Positions 1 to 15,339 of a DNA stretch of 64,000 nucleotides are shown here, piece by piece. Position 1 is the stretch's first letter. The number at the start of each line of letters is the position of its first letter. The notes under the pieces were generated by a model that had not been told where the DNA came from, did not search any database, and saw only the letters and a program-made list of their open reading frames with translations. Source of the DNA: Rhodococcus oxybenzonivorans (lineage in GTDB: Bacteria; Actinomycetota; Actinomycetes; Mycobacteriales; Mycobacteriaceae); NCBI RefSeq assembly GCF_003130705.1, contig NZ_CP021354.1:5828001-5892000 (forward strand). Direction: 5' to 3'. The position numbers and the translations under genes are program-made.

Positions 1-1
1 C

Positions 2-6165
<6,164 letters not shown>

Positions 6166-6169
<4 letters not shown>

Positions 6170-7230
6170 CAACGTCCGGAAGATATTGGCACAGAGCCGG
6201 GATCGTGATGCTCGCGGCAACCGCTCTGCTGGCCGGTGCCTGCAGCGAGTCGACGTTCGACTCGAACGACTCGGCGGCTTTCGCCACCGGACAGGCCGAT
6301 GCGTCGGCCTTCCCGGTGTCGATTTCGTCGGCACTGGGCACCGCCGAGATCACGGAAGCCCCCGAGCGTGTGATCACGCTCGGCTGGGGCAGCGAAGATG
6401 CCGCACTCTCGCTCGGCGTCGTTCCCGTCGCCGTCCAGAACATGAAGTCCGATACCGGAACCGATGACGGCCTCCTGCCGTGGTCACGCGCACGCCTCGA
6501 GGAACTCGACCCGAACGCCGAGCCCACCCTGCTGACGGCGTCGAGCAAGGAGATGCCGTACGAGCAGATTGCATCGCTAGATCCCGATGTCATCCTCGCC
6601 GTGCACTCGGGACTGAACCAGGAGCAGTTCGACAAGCTGTCGGCCATCGCGCCCACGGTGGCATATCCGGAACGACGCTGGGCGACCAGCTGGGAAGACC
6701 AGATCACCACCGTCGGAAAGGCTCTCGGACGGTCCGCGCAGGCCGAGGAACTGGTCACGAAGACGCAGGAGACGCTGGCCGAGCAGAAGTCGCAGCATCC
6801 CGAGTTCGCCGGCAAGACGGTGGCGTTCGGTAGCGGCACCGAGCCGGGCTCGTACAACTTCTATTTCGACACCGATCCGCGGCTGAAGATGCTCGTCAGT
6901 CTCGGGTTCACCGTCGACCCGCTCGCGCAGCAGCTTCGGGAGGACAGCGATCAGACCAAGTTCGCAGCTCCGGTCAGCCTCGAACTGCTGCCCACGTACA
7001 ACCCGGATGTTCTCCTCGCGTGGTATCTGTCGCCGGAACTGCAGAACGAGGTGCAGTCGAACCCGCTGTTCGCCGGTCTGAAGTCGGTGCGCACCAACTC
7101 CTACATCGGCCTGACCGACCCGCCGCTGGTGTTCGCGTCGAGCTCACCGAACGTCCTGAGCATGCCGTGGCTGCTCGACAAGCTGGTTCCGCAGCTCTCG
7201 CAGGCCGCGAACAACGTCTCGACCAGCTAG
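6166..7230 (+). CDS. Fe(3+)-siderophore ABC transporter substrate-binding lipoprotein
   Basis: Binds ferric siderophore outside the membrane and hands it to an ABC importer, whose permease and ATPase genes are not in this window. The protein has 354 residues. Residues 1-26 form a lipoprotein signal peptide with lipobox LAGAC (Cys26 lipidated). The rest matches the FecB/FepB/periplasmic-binding-protein-2 fold, with ERVITLGWGSEDAALSLG near the N-terminus and DPDVILA in the middle. The ATG overlaps the NRPS stop (ATGA), so the two are translationally coupled and probably serve the same siderophore. Confidence 0.93.
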
Positions 7231-7243
7231 TTCCCCCACAGCG

Positions 7244-8509
7244 TCACTGTGCCGCCGCCGAGAGGTCTTCGGCGGCGGCACTGCTGTAGGTGCGCAGTCC
7301 CTTCAGGACGAGCGCCAGGACGGCGAGCACGGCGATGCCGCCGGCGCCGTAGAGCAGGAACGCTTCCCGCGGACCGACTGCGGCACCGACGGCACCGGCG
7401 ACGAGTGCTCCCGCTGCCGAACCGGTGGAGATCTGCGCCCCCCACACACCGGCGACGCGGCCCCGGTATTCCTCCGGCGTCTCGGTCTGGATCACGGCGT
7501 AGCGCAGGATGTCGCCGACTACCCGCCCGAATCCGTGTGCGGCCAGGCCGAGGAACGTGACGGCGAACATCGGCACGGCGCCCACGCCCACCAGGCCTCC
7601 CGCTGCGATCATCGCGGCCAAGAACACTACGAGTCCGCCTCGACGGGCCGTCCCGGTCCAGCCGCTGGTGAGCGATCCGGTGAGCGCGCCCACGGCGGGG
7701 GCGCTGTAGAGGAAGCCGGTTGCGGCGGGACCGGTGTGGAGCACCTCGCTCGCATAGGCGGGCAGCAGAACGTTCCATCCCGTCAGCATCATCGCGCAGA
7801 TGCCCACGAGCAGAGTGCCGCCCACCACGGAATCCTTGGCGGCGTAGGTGAACCCGCTGGCGATCGAACGCAGGGGGCCCTCGGTGTTCTTGACAGGTGG
7901 TGGCAGCGAAGGCAACCGGGCGATGCAGTAGGCCGTGATCGCCGAGGAGACAGCGGCGAGCACGTAATTGGTGCCCACCGACGTGGTCGCGATGATCACG
8001 CCGCCGATCGCCGGCGACGCGACGGTGCCGAGGTCGGCCATGACCGTCATCAGTGCCCCAGCGGCCGCCATCTTGTCCTTCGGCAGCAGCGACGGGATCA
8101 CGGCCATCAGAGCCGTCGACGAGATCCCGCCTGCCAGTCCCTCGATCACGCCACACAGGTAGATCACCCACAGCTGCGGCGTCGGCAGAAACGCGTTGAC
8201 CGCCAGGATCGCGAAAGCGATACCCGCACTGGCTCGCGCGAGGGCGATCACGGGTCGCCGGTCGTACCTGTCCGCGATCACTCCACCGAACAACGTTCCG
8301 ATGAACACCGACGACCCCACGACGATGCTGGCCGCGCCGACCGAGAGTGTGGAACCGGTCATGTCGTACACCTGGAGCGGCACCGCCACGAGCAGCAGGC
8401 CCAGTCCGAAGATCGAAATGGTACGGGCAACGAAGATGTACCGGAATTCGCGACTCGTCCGTAGCGGTGTCAAGTCGATTGCGTACCTCGAGAATCCAGC
8501 CATCGTCAT
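7244..8509 (-). CDS. MFS siderophore exporter, EntS-like
   Basis: Twelve-helix major facilitator of 421 residues, convergent with the siderophore-binding lipoprotein gene. The N-terminal pattern (helix 1 FVARTISIFGLGLL, then GGVIADRYDRRPVI in the loop between helices 2 and 3) is typical of the EntS enterobactin exporter group. It therefore most likely secretes the apo-siderophore made by the NRPS. It is transcribed away from the iron box at 8569-8587 and diverges from the aryl carrier gene, so both sides could be iron-repressed. An overlapping slightly longer frame on the same strand lacks membrane helices and is a shadow. Confidence 0.9.
   Translation of the reverse strand: MTMAGFSRYAIDLTPLRTSREFRYIFVARTISIFGLGLLLVAVPLQVYDMTGSTLSVGAASIVVGSSVFIGTLFGGVIADRYDRRPVIALARASAGIAFAILAVNAFLPTPQLWVIYLCGVIEGLAGGISSTALMAVIPSLLPKDKMAAAGALMTVMADLGTVASPAIGGVIIATTSVGTNYVLAAVSSAITAYCIARLPSLPPPVKNTEGPLRSIASGFTYAAKDSVVGGTLLVGICAMMLTGWNVLLPAYASEVLHTGPAATGFLYSAPAVGALTGSLTSGWTGTARRGGLVVFLAAMIAAGGLVGVGAVPMFAVTFLGLAAHGFGRVVGDILRYAVIQTETPEEYRGRVAGVWGAQISTGSAAGALVAGAVGAAVGPREAFLLYGAGGIAVLAVLALVLKGLRTYSSAAAEDLSAAAQ
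7249..7281. terminator. Hairpin between convergent siderophore genes
   Basis: A 13-bp perfect stem (7249-7261 pairing with 7269-7281, GTGCCGCC... / ...GGCGGCAC) with a 7-nt loop lies just after the lipoprotein stop and inside the last codons of the exporter. It could terminate transcription from the left. There is no clear T-run, so Rho-independent action is uncertain. Confidence 0.45.
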
Positions 8510-8568
8510 CCATTCACACTCGGTCGCAGCAGTTCGCTATTCCCGCTCGCGGAAGCGACGAACTATGC

Positions 8569-8587
8569 TTAGGCTTCACTAACCCAG
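8569..8587. promoter_or_regulatory. Probable IdeR/DmdR iron box
   Basis: The 19-mer begins TTAGGCT and contains CTAACC. It matches 13 of 19 positions of the actinobacterial iron-box consensus TTAGGTTAGSCTAACCTAA. It lies between the divergent exporter (start 8509) and the aryl carrier gene (start 8656), overlapping a TATGCT that could be a -10 element on the + strand. An iron-loaded IdeR/DmdR1 repressor would shut off both directions in iron-replete cells (inference). Confidence 0.65.
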
Positions 8588-8655
8588 CAACCTACCCCAT
8601 GTCGCCGAAGACGCTCAACGAGTCGAGTTCCGAGCGACGAACCGGAGGGAAACCC

Positions 8656-8898
8656 GTGAGCTCTGCCCCGAAGACCGCACTCAGCCGGAACCGGATTCGC
8701 GAGGACGTCGCCGACGTGCTCGGCGTTCCGGTGACCGAACTGGACGATTCGGCGAACCTCCTCGACGAGGGCATGGACTCGGTGCGCGTCATGGCGCTGG
8801 TGGAGCGGTGGCGGACGGCCGGCGCCTCCGTCGATCTCGTGGACCTCGTCGGCGAGCCGACCCTCGACGCCTGGTTCGACGTCACTGCGGCCCGATGA
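8656..8898 (+). CDS. Stand-alone aryl carrier protein (ArCP) for siderophore assembly
   Basis: Eighty residues that align well with the C-terminal ArCP domain of EntB/DhbB. The phosphopantetheine site is Ser42 in EGMDSVRVMAL, followed by the WRTAGASVDLVDL and PTLDAWF pattern found in EntB. It would carry an activated aryl acid (2,3-dihydroxybenzoate or salicylate) as the chain starter for the NRPS. In EntB the domain is fused to isochorismatase; here it is free. The GTG at 8656 is chosen because GGAGGG lies 6 bp upstream; an in-frame ATG at 8599 without a good ribosome site would add 19 residues. Its stop overlaps the next gene by 4 bp. Confidence 0.88.
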   Translation: MSSAPKTALSRNRIREDVADVLGVPVTELDDSANLLDEGMDSVRVMALVERWRTAGASVDLVDLVGEPTLDAWFDVTAAR

Positions 8899-9731
8899 GC
8901 GCGCCCCGCCTCCCACTTGTTCTGCAGGTCGCCGACATTCGCCCGGTCACCCCACGGATGACGTGCGTCCGGTTCGCCGGGACGGAGGTACTCGACTACG
9001 CCGCGGGATCGTGTGTACCCAACATCAAGTTGTGCTTTCCGCATCCCGTGCACGGACTGCTACTCCCTGATCCCGACGTGAGCGGCCGCTACCAGTGGCC
9101 GGAGCCCGAGGGACGGCAACTGGTACGCACGTACACGGTGCGGCGGCTCAGCCGGGAGAACGCCGAACTGGACGTGCATTTCGTCGACCACGGCGATGAC
9201 GGTGTCGCTGCAGAGTGGCTCCGGAGCGCCGCGCCCGGTGATCGGCTGGGTGTGCTCGGCGGCGGCGGTAAATCGATCCGTCCCGCGCAGTGGTACCTGC
9301 TGGCGGGCGACGAGTCGGCACTTCCCGCCATCGCGGCCATCCTCGAGGACCTGCCCGCCGATGCGTCGGGACGGGTGCTGATCGACGTCGCCGACGAGCA
9401 CGAGCGCCAGGATCTACGTCATCCAGCCGGAGTCGAGGTGGAATGGCTGTACCGCCGCGGCGGTGCCAGTCGCCTCGCCGACACGGTCCGTGCCGCTGTC
9501 CTGCCCGCCGACCGGTCCACGGTGTTCGCGTGGGTGGGTGCCGAATCCGCTACGGTCCGCGAACTCCGCCGATACCTGCGCACCGAGGTCGGGCTCGATC
9601 GGTCCCAGGTGCTGCTCATCGGGTACTGGCACCGCGGCATGTCCGAATCGGCGTACAAGGCGGCCGCCGACAACGACCGTGACCCGGCCGAGTCCTCGAG
9701 TCGACCCGGCATTTCCCGGACGACCGCCTAG
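8895..9731 (+). CDS. Siderophore-interacting protein (FAD-dependent ferric-siderophore reductase, ViuB family)
   Basis: Cytoplasmic flavoprotein of 278 residues that reduces ferric siderophore to release Fe(II). The N-terminal half is the FAD-binding barrel, with RTYTVRR at the flavin site and a long insert FVDHGDDGVAAEWL. The C-terminal half is the SIP NAD(P)H-binding domain with WYLLAGDESALPAI and the final GYWHRGMSE motif typical of the family. It is translationally coupled to the ArCP gene (ATGA). The ATG at 8895 is preferred over upstream in-frame codons lying inside the ArCP gene. Confidence 0.92.
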   Translation: MSAPRLPLVLQVADIRPVTPRMTCVRFAGTEVLDYAAGSCVPNIKLCFPHPVHGLLLPDPDVSGRYQWPEPEGRQLVRTYTVRRLSRENAELDVHFVDHGDDGVAAEWLRSAAPGDRLGVLGGGGKSIRPAQWYLLAGDESALPAIAAILEDLPADASGRVLIDVADEHERQDLRHPAGVEVEWLYRRGGASRLADTVRAAVLPADRSTVFAWVGAESATVRELRRYLRTEVGLDRSQVLLIGYWHRGMSESAYKAAADNDRDPAESSSRPGISRTTA

Positions 9732-9792
9732 GCTTGACCCGGCTGGTCGGGTGCGGGTCGACCGGTGTCGACACGGGAGGACGCGAGGGGCA

Positions 9793-11136
9793 ATGGCACA
9801 CGAGACGAGCGGGTCCGGCAAGACGAGCGTGCTTCGGACACCACGCTTCTGGATCGCACCACTGTTGCTGGTGTCGATCGTCATGTCGCTGTTGGCCGCG
9901 CTGTACATGGGCGGCATGCTCGACCCCACCAAGAATCTCGACCATTTCCCGATAGCGCTGGTCAACCAGGACGAGGGTGACACGCTGCCCGGCTCGACTC
10001 CGCCCCAGCAGCAGAACCTCGGCGACCAGATCGAGGCGGGGCTGATCGAGGGTGTCGACCCCGAGAAGGTGGAACTCCGGCGAATCGGAATCGCCGAGGC
10101 GCAGTCGAAACTCGACAACGGTGACCTCTACGGTGCCATCGTCATTCCGAGCGACTTCACGAAACGCACGTTCATCCTGGCTCAGGCGAGTGTGATTCCC
10201 GGTGACGTGGAGCGGCCCGTCATCACCATCTACACCAATCCGCGGGCAGGAACGATCAGCGCGAATCTGGTGTCGAACATCGGTCAGATGGCGATGGACA
10301 AAGCCAATCAGACGATGGGCGAGCAACTCACCGCCCAGGTGACGCAGCAACTCGCGGCTACCGCACCCGATGCCCAGCTGTCGGGTGCCAGCCGGCTCGT
10401 CCTCACCGACCCCATCGACGTCCGGACCGTCGCCCACAACCCGCTGCCCGAAGGCACCGGATACGGTCTGGCGGCGTTCTACTACGCCCTGCTCCTCGTC
10501 CTTGCGGGATTCACCGGCGCCACCATCGCGAGCACTCTCGTCGACGGCATGCTGGGATTCACCCCCACGGAGGTCGGGCCGCTGTACCTGCACAACGAGG
10601 CAGTGCCGATTTCGCGTTTCAACACCTTGCTGGTCAAGTGGGCCCTCATGACACTGCTCGCGGGAATCGTTTCCGGGCTGTACTTGTGGATCAGCTCGGC
10701 CCTGGGGCTGCCGATCACCGACCCGCTGGCCCTGTGGGAGTACGGCGCTTTCGCCATCGCCGCTGTGGGTATCACGGCAATGTCGGTGATGGCCGCGTTC
10801 GGCAATCTCGGACTGCTCATCAATCTGATGATCTTCGTCGTCCTCGCGCTGCCCTCCTCGGGAGGAACCATCCCACTCGAGGCTGCACCACGGTTGTACA
10901 CCTGGCTCGGCGAATTCGAGCCGATGCACCAGATCTACATCGGGGTGCGCGCCATCCTGTTCTTCGGCGCGAAGGGCGACGCAGGACTCATCCATGCAGT
11001 GTGGATGACCGCCGGAGGTCTGCTCATCGGCCTGATCTTCGGGGCCGTCGTCACCCGTTTCTACGACCGTAAGGGACTGCATCGCCGGCACAAGGCACCG
11101 AACGCACTCGAAACGGTGGACGTGGCCGGAGCGTAG
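9793..11136 (+). CDS. ABC-2/YhgE-Pip-like membrane protein (DUF3533 type)
   Basis: Membrane protein of 447 residues. One helix near the N-terminus (WIAPLLLVSIVMSLLAALYMGG) is followed by a roughly 200-residue extracytoplasmic domain starting HFPIALVNQDEG, the hallmark of the YhgE/Pip and DUF3533 group. About five C-terminal helices start near residue 230, with the last ending in a basic tail. Relatives are poorly characterised and are linked to export or phage/bacteriocin interaction. It sits 61 bp downstream of the SIP gene and could be co-transcribed, but a siderophore role is not shown. ATG 9793 follows a GAGGGG ribosome site. Confidence 0.75.
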   Translation: MAHETSGSGKTSVLRTPRFWIAPLLLVSIVMSLLAALYMGGMLDPTKNLDHFPIALVNQDEGDTLPGSTPPQQQNLGDQIEAGLIEGVDPEKVELRRIGIAEAQSKLDNGDLYGAIVIPSDFTKRTFILAQASVIPGDVERPVITIYTNPRAGTISANLVSNIGQMAMDKANQTMGEQLTAQVTQQLAATAPDAQLSGASRLVLTDPIDVRTVAHNPLPEGTGYGLAAFYYALLLVLAGFTGATIASTLVDGMLGFTPTEVGPLYLHNEAVPISRFNTLLVKWALMTLLAGIVSGLYLWISSALGLPITDPLALWEYGAFAIAAVGITAMSVMAAFGNLGLLINLMIFVVLALPSSGGTIPLEAAPRLYTWLGEFEPMHQIYIGVRAILFFGAKGDAGLIHAVWMTAGGLLIGLIFGAVVTRFYDRKGLHRRHKAPNALETVDVAGA

Positions 11137-11137
11137 A

Positions 11138-11347
11138 TCAGGCGGACGAACTCGACCAATACGTTCCGAACTGTTCGTACCAGGGATGCGGGGCCGGCGC
11201 GGCCGCCAGGATCCTTTCGACGAACTGATCGGGATCGCCGAGTTCGGACACTCTGACTCCCCGAGCCTTGTAGTCGGCGAATGTGGAGTGGAGTCCGGCG
11301 ATCACCTTGTCGGTGACCGACCGCTCGAACTCCTCGATGGTTGCCAT
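11138..11347 (-). CDS. Small hypothetical protein, 69 residues
   Basis: Short acidic-then-aromatic protein starting MATIEEFERSV and ending YWSSSSA. I recognise no domain. It is supported as real by a nearly perfect ribosome site (GGAAGGAGG at 11356-11364) 8 bp before the ATG. It fills the gap between a membrane-protein gene and a polymerase gene and is convergent with the former, 1 bp apart. Predicted mostly helical and soluble. Confidence 0.6.
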   Translation of the reverse strand: MATIEEFERSVTDKVIAGLHSTFADYKARGVRVSELGDPDQFVERILAAAPAPHPWYEQFGTYWSSSSA

Positions 11348-11465
11348 CGGATGCGCCTCCTTCCGGCGAGAAGCATCTTGCCCCAGTGTACTGCCCTACC
11401 TGCGGGTTTCCTCGCTGCCGACGGGGGCGTCCCGGCCTGTCGGAGGCGGGGAGCAGACTGGGCCC

Positions 11466-13010
11466 GTGAGAGTGGTGATGGTTCCGGACGCCGATGGTGG
11501 TGCGACGACGATCCGCACCGATCCGGCCGGAGTTCCGCTCGAGTCGCCACGACATCACTCCAACGCCGCGGGTGCGGTGCGCGACATCGAAGCCGCCGGT
11601 CATCCCCGCTGGATCTGGACCGGCACCGCGGCCGTCTACCCTTCGTTGCTGCGGGCCGGAATACGGGTGGGGCGTTGTCACGACCTCGCCCTCACCCACG
11701 CGATCCTGAGCATGCGCGACGGGGTTCCGGCGCCACCCGCCGAGGAACCGCTCACCGACGATCGTCTCGGTCTGTTCGACACCACACCGGTCGCCGATCC
11801 TGAACAGGTGGTCGCCGACTTCGCTGCACAACGGAAGACGATCGGCACCGATTCCCGGCTGGATCTTCTGGTGGCGGCGGAGTCGGCGGGCGCGCTCGCC
11901 GCCGCGGAAATGGGCTTCGACGGATTACCCTTCTCGGCTCCCGCCCACGAGGCGTTCCTCGAAGCCGCACTGGGACCACGCCCGGTGGGGTACGACCTTC
12001 CCCAGCGCATCCAGACAGTGTCCGGCGAGATCGGTGCGGCGTTCGGCCGCAGCATCAACCCGGCGTCCCATGTGGAGGTAGTCGACGCCTTCCGCCGCGA
12101 AGGCATCGAACTGGTGTCGACGCGCAAGCATCTGCTGCGCGAGATCGACCATCCCGCCGTGCCCCTCCTCCTGCGTCACCGTGACCTGTCGAAGTTGTTC
12201 AGCACCAACGGCTGGCAGTGGCTCGACAGCTGGGTCCGCGACAACCGCTTCCGGCCGGTCTACGTGCCCGGTGGTGTGGTATCCGGCCGCTGGGCGAGTC
12301 GTGGTGGCGGGGCGCTGCAGATTCCGAAGCCGCTCCGGTCGAGCGTGATCGCCGACCCGGGTCACACCTTCGTCATCGCCGACGCCGGTCAGCTGGAGCC
12401 CCGCATTCTGGCGGCCATGTCGGGAGACCCGCGCATGGTGGCTGCGGCGGGCGCGGATGACCTGTATGCCCCGGTAGCCGCAGAGACGTTCGACGGTGAC
12501 CGCGCCAAGGCCAAGGTGGCGATCCTCGGTGTTCTGTACGGTGCCACGGCGGGTGAGGCCCGTTCGCTACTCACCCTGCTGCGCACACGTTTCCCTGTCG
12601 CAGTCGAGTACGTGGAGAAGGCTGCCCGGGCAGGCGAACGGGGTGAGGTGGTGCGTTCGTGGCTCGGCCGGGCCTGCCCACCGCCCGCATCCGATTTCTG
12701 GTCACACGGTGACGCCCGTTCGCGTGGGCGGTTCACGCGCAATTTCGTCGTGCAGGCCACCGCCGCCGAATGGGCGCTCTGTGTGCTGGCCGATCTGCGA
12801 CGCCGGCTCGCCGACGATTCCGACAGCGAGCTCGTCTTCTTCCAGCACGACGAGGTGATGGTGCACACCCGGAACCCGGAGACGGCTACCCGGCACGTTC
12901 TCGGAGCCGTCGACGTGGCCACCCGCCTGCTCTTCGGGGACACCCGGGTGCGGTTCCCCATGGACGTGGCAGTGCGGGACTGCTACGGCGAGAGTTCTAT
13001 CGAGTCCTGA
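11466..13010 (+). CDS. Orphan family-A DNA polymerase (bifunctional 3'-5' exonuclease/polymerase type)
   Basis: About 514 residues, roughly half the size of PolA. The C-terminal half holds the family-A polymerase motifs. Motif A is degenerate (DAGQLEPRIL in place of DYSQIELR), motif B is RAKAKVAILGVLYGATAG, and motif C is QHDEVMVH. The N-terminal half has a diverged exonuclease-like region; no 5'-nuclease domain is present. Such short PolA-like proteins are widespread in actinobacteria and usually annotated as bifunctional exonuclease/polymerase; their cellular task is not settled. Start taken at GTG 11466; an ATG four codons later (11478) is an alternative. The upstream open frame has no ribosome site. 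Confidence 0.85.
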   Translation: MRVVMVPDADGGATTIRTDPAGVPLESPRHHSNAAGAVRDIEAAGHPRWIWTGTAAVYPSLLRAGIRVGRCHDLALTHAILSMRDGVPAPPAEEPLTDDRLGLFDTTPVADPEQVVADFAAQRKTIGTDSRLDLLVAAESAGALAAAEMGFDGLPFSAPAHEAFLEAALGPRPVGYDLPQRIQTVSGEIGAAFGRSINPASHVEVVDAFRREGIELVSTRKHLLREIDHPAVPLLLRHRDLSKLFSTNGWQWLDSWVRDNRFRPVYVPGGVVSGRWASRGGGALQIPKPLRSSVIADPGHTFVIADAGQLEPRILAAMSGDPRMVAAAGADDLYAPVAAETFDGDRAKAKVAILGVLYGATAGEARSLLTLLRTRFPVAVEYVEKAARAGERGEVVRSWLGRACPPPASDFWSHGDARSRGRFTRNFVVQATAAEWALCVLADLRRRLADDSDSELVFFQHDEVMVHTRNPETATRHVLGAVDVATRLLFGDTRVRFPMDVAVRDCYGESSIES

Positions 13011-13092
13011 CCACACCAATTTCCGGTGTCGCCGACGGGCCACGCGTGGTGTACTGGGACCCATTGCTGGTGGGGGCGGCGAAGGAGAACCC

Positions 13093-15321
13093 ATGACCAA
13101 GTTGGATTCGACGGGCGCGAGCACAAGCGGTGAGGCGCCGCGCAAATTCCGCTGGCCCGCGTTCACCATCGTGGCCATCGCGATCATCGCCTTCTTCGCG
13201 GGGGGATTCGGTGGGTCGTTCCAGGGAAAGCTGACCGAGGTTCAGAAGAACGACAACGCCGCCTACCTGTCGAGTACCGCAGAGTCGACCGTCGTCACCA
13301 ACGAGTCGTCGAAGTTCCTCACAGTGGAGACGATTCCCGGCTTCGTACTGTTTCACCGCGACTCGGCACTCACCGATCAGGACAAGGCTGCCATCGCGCA
13401 GGCCGGCGAGGACATTGCCGCCGTCGAGGGCGTCGATGCGGAGGGGATGTCGCAACCCCAGTACTCCGAGGACGGCACCACGGCGTCGATTTTCGTTCCC
13501 CTCGTCGCAAAGGAGAACGGCACTGCCGTCGCCGGTGACGTGCTCGCCACCACGGAACAGGATGTGCTCACCGCAGCCGAGAACGCGGCCGTCGGGCTCG
13601 AGGTGCTCCCCGCGGGGCCCGGCGGTCTACTCGTGGCCTTCATCGATGCGTTCGCCGGGCTCGACGGCGCCCTACTCGGTGCCGCCCTGCTCGTCGTCGT
13701 CCTGATCCTGCTGGTGGTGTATCGATCCCCGGTGCTGTGGTTCTTCCCGCTGTTCTCGGCGCTACTCGCCCTGGGCCTGGCGTCGATGGTGATCTACTTC
13801 CTCGCGAAGGCGGAGGTGCTCACGCTCACCGGTCAGAGCCAAGGCATTCTCTTCGTCCTGGTCATCGGTGCGGGCACCGACTATGCCCTGCTCCTGATCT
13901 CTCGGTATCGAGAGGAGCTCCATTTCTATCCCAGCCGGTTCGACGCGATGGCCAAGGCCTGGCGGGAGTCGGCTCCCGCCATCACGGCGTCCGCGGTCAC
14001 CGTCATCCTGGGCCTGCTGTGCCTGACTTTCTCGGAGCTCAATTCCAACAAGAGCCTCGGTCCCGTTGCTGCCATCGGCATCGCCTGCACGTATCTGGTG
14101 ATGATGAGCTTCCTGCCGGTGGCTCTGGCCACCGCCGGTCGGTGGGTGTTCTGGCCACGCAAGCCTCGGGTGGACGAGGCAGCGGATCTCACCACGCACG
14201 GTCTGTGGGGCAAGATCGCCGCCCAGGTCGGCAGCAAGGACCGGCCGTTCTGGATCGGTACGACAGTGCTGTTGGCCGCACTGTTCCTGGTGGGCATCGG
14301 CAGTTTGAAGACGGAGGGGCTGACGTCCTCCGAGAGCTTCACAAACCGCCCGGACGCCGTCGTCGGGCAGGAACTCTACGACTCCAAGTTCGATCCGGGC
14401 GCCGGCGCGCCGGCCGTCATCCTGACCAACGCCGCCCAGACGCAGGCGGTCATCGACGCGGTCAGCGCTGTCGACGGGGTATCGAAGGAGCCCGGCGCCG
14501 TGTGTCCACAGGTCGACGTGGCGAAGCTGTCCGCACTGGTCAAGGCGAACCCCGAGGCGGTGGCGTCAGCCGCAGCAGGACAGACGGGCTGCCCGCCCGA
14601 CTTCCTCACCGCGGCGCCGATCGACGGTCGCATGGTGGTCAACGCGACTCTCGCCGACTCGTACGATTCCCCGGAGGCCCTGGCGACCGTGGAGCGACTA
14701 CGTGAGACGGTGCACGCAATTCCCGGCGCCGACGGCTTGGTCGGTGGAGGCACCGCAACCACCCTCGACGTGCAGACGGCGTCTGTGCACGACCGGAACC
14801 TGATCATCCCCATCGTGCTCGTCGTGATCTTCCTGGTGCTGGCCGTGCTCCTGCGCGCACTGCTGGCACCGGTCATCCTCATCGCCACGGTGGTGTTGTC
14901 CTTCGCCGCGACTCTGGGCGTGTGCGGATTCTTCTTCACGCACGTGTTCCACTTCGCCAACGCCGATCCGGCGTTCCCGCTGTTCGCCTTCGTGTTCCTC
15001 GTGGCACTGGGCATCGACTACAACATCTTCCTGATGACCCGTGTGCGCGAGGAAACCCAGGAGCACGGCACACGGTCGGGCGTGTTGCGCGGACTGGCGG
15101 TCACCGGTGGCGTGATCACGTCGGCCGGTGTCGTCCTCGCAGCAACGTTCGCGGTGCTGGGTGTGCTACCTCTGGTGTTCCTCGCCGAGGTCGGTTTCGC
15201 GGTGGCCTTCGGCGTGCTCCTCGACACGATCATCGTGCGCAGCATCCTCGTTCCCGCCCTCTCACACGACATCGGCAAGAAGATCTGGTGGCCGTCCGAT
15301 TTGGCACAGGCAAAGGACTAG
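13093..15321 (+). CDS. MMPL/RND-family transporter
   Basis: Inner-membrane transporter of 742 residues with the two-fold RND layout. Helix 1 (about 18-38) is followed by an extracytoplasmic domain, then five helices including GAGTDYALLLISRYREEL (the conserved Asp-Tyr proton-relay pair). A second extracytoplasmic domain precedes a second helix bundle with GIDYNIFLMTRVREE. Members export lipids or small molecules driven by the proton gradient. No lipid-synthesis gene is adjacent, so the substrate is unknown. It follows the polymerase gene by 82 bp and is convergent with the glycosylase gene. Confidence 0.9.
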   Translation: MTKLDSTGASTSGEAPRKFRWPAFTIVAIAIIAFFAGGFGGSFQGKLTEVQKNDNAAYLSSTAESTVVTNESSKFLTVETIPGFVLFHRDSALTDQDKAAIAQAGEDIAAVEGVDAEGMSQPQYSEDGTTASIFVPLVAKENGTAVAGDVLATTEQDVLTAAENAAVGLEVLPAGPGGLLVAFIDAFAGLDGALLGAALLVVVLILLVVYRSPVLWFFPLFSALLALGLASMVIYFLAKAEVLTLTGQSQGILFVLVIGAGTDYALLLISRYREELHFYPSRFDAMAKAWRESAPAITASAVTVILGLLCLTFSELNSNKSLGPVAAIGIACTYLVMMSFLPVALATAGRWVFWPRKPRVDEAADLTTHGLWGKIAAQVGSKDRPFWIGTTVLLAALFLVGIGSLKTEGLTSSESFTNRPDAVVGQELYDSKFDPGAGAPAVILTNAAQTQAVIDAVSAVDGVSKEPGAVCPQVDVAKLSALVKANPEAVASAAAGQTGCPPDFLTAAPIDGRMVVNATLADSYDSPEALATVERLRETVHAIPGADGLVGGGTATTLDVQTASVHDRNLIIPIVLVVIFLVLAVLLRALLAPVILIATVVLSFAATLGVCGFFFTHVFHFANADPAFPLFAFVFLVALGIDYNIFLMTRVREETQEHGTRSGVLRGLAVTGGVITSAGVVLAATFAVLGVLPLVFLAEVGFAVAFGVLLDTIIVRSILVPALSHDIGKKIWWPSDLAQAKD

Positions 15322-15339
15322 GGTGTTGAAAACGAAGGG

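Noticed and set aside
7227..8513. Alternative 428-codon leftward frame over the exporter
   Set aside because: Its translation is Arg/Gly-rich without membrane helices; the frame at 7244-8509 has twelve helices and EntS motifs.
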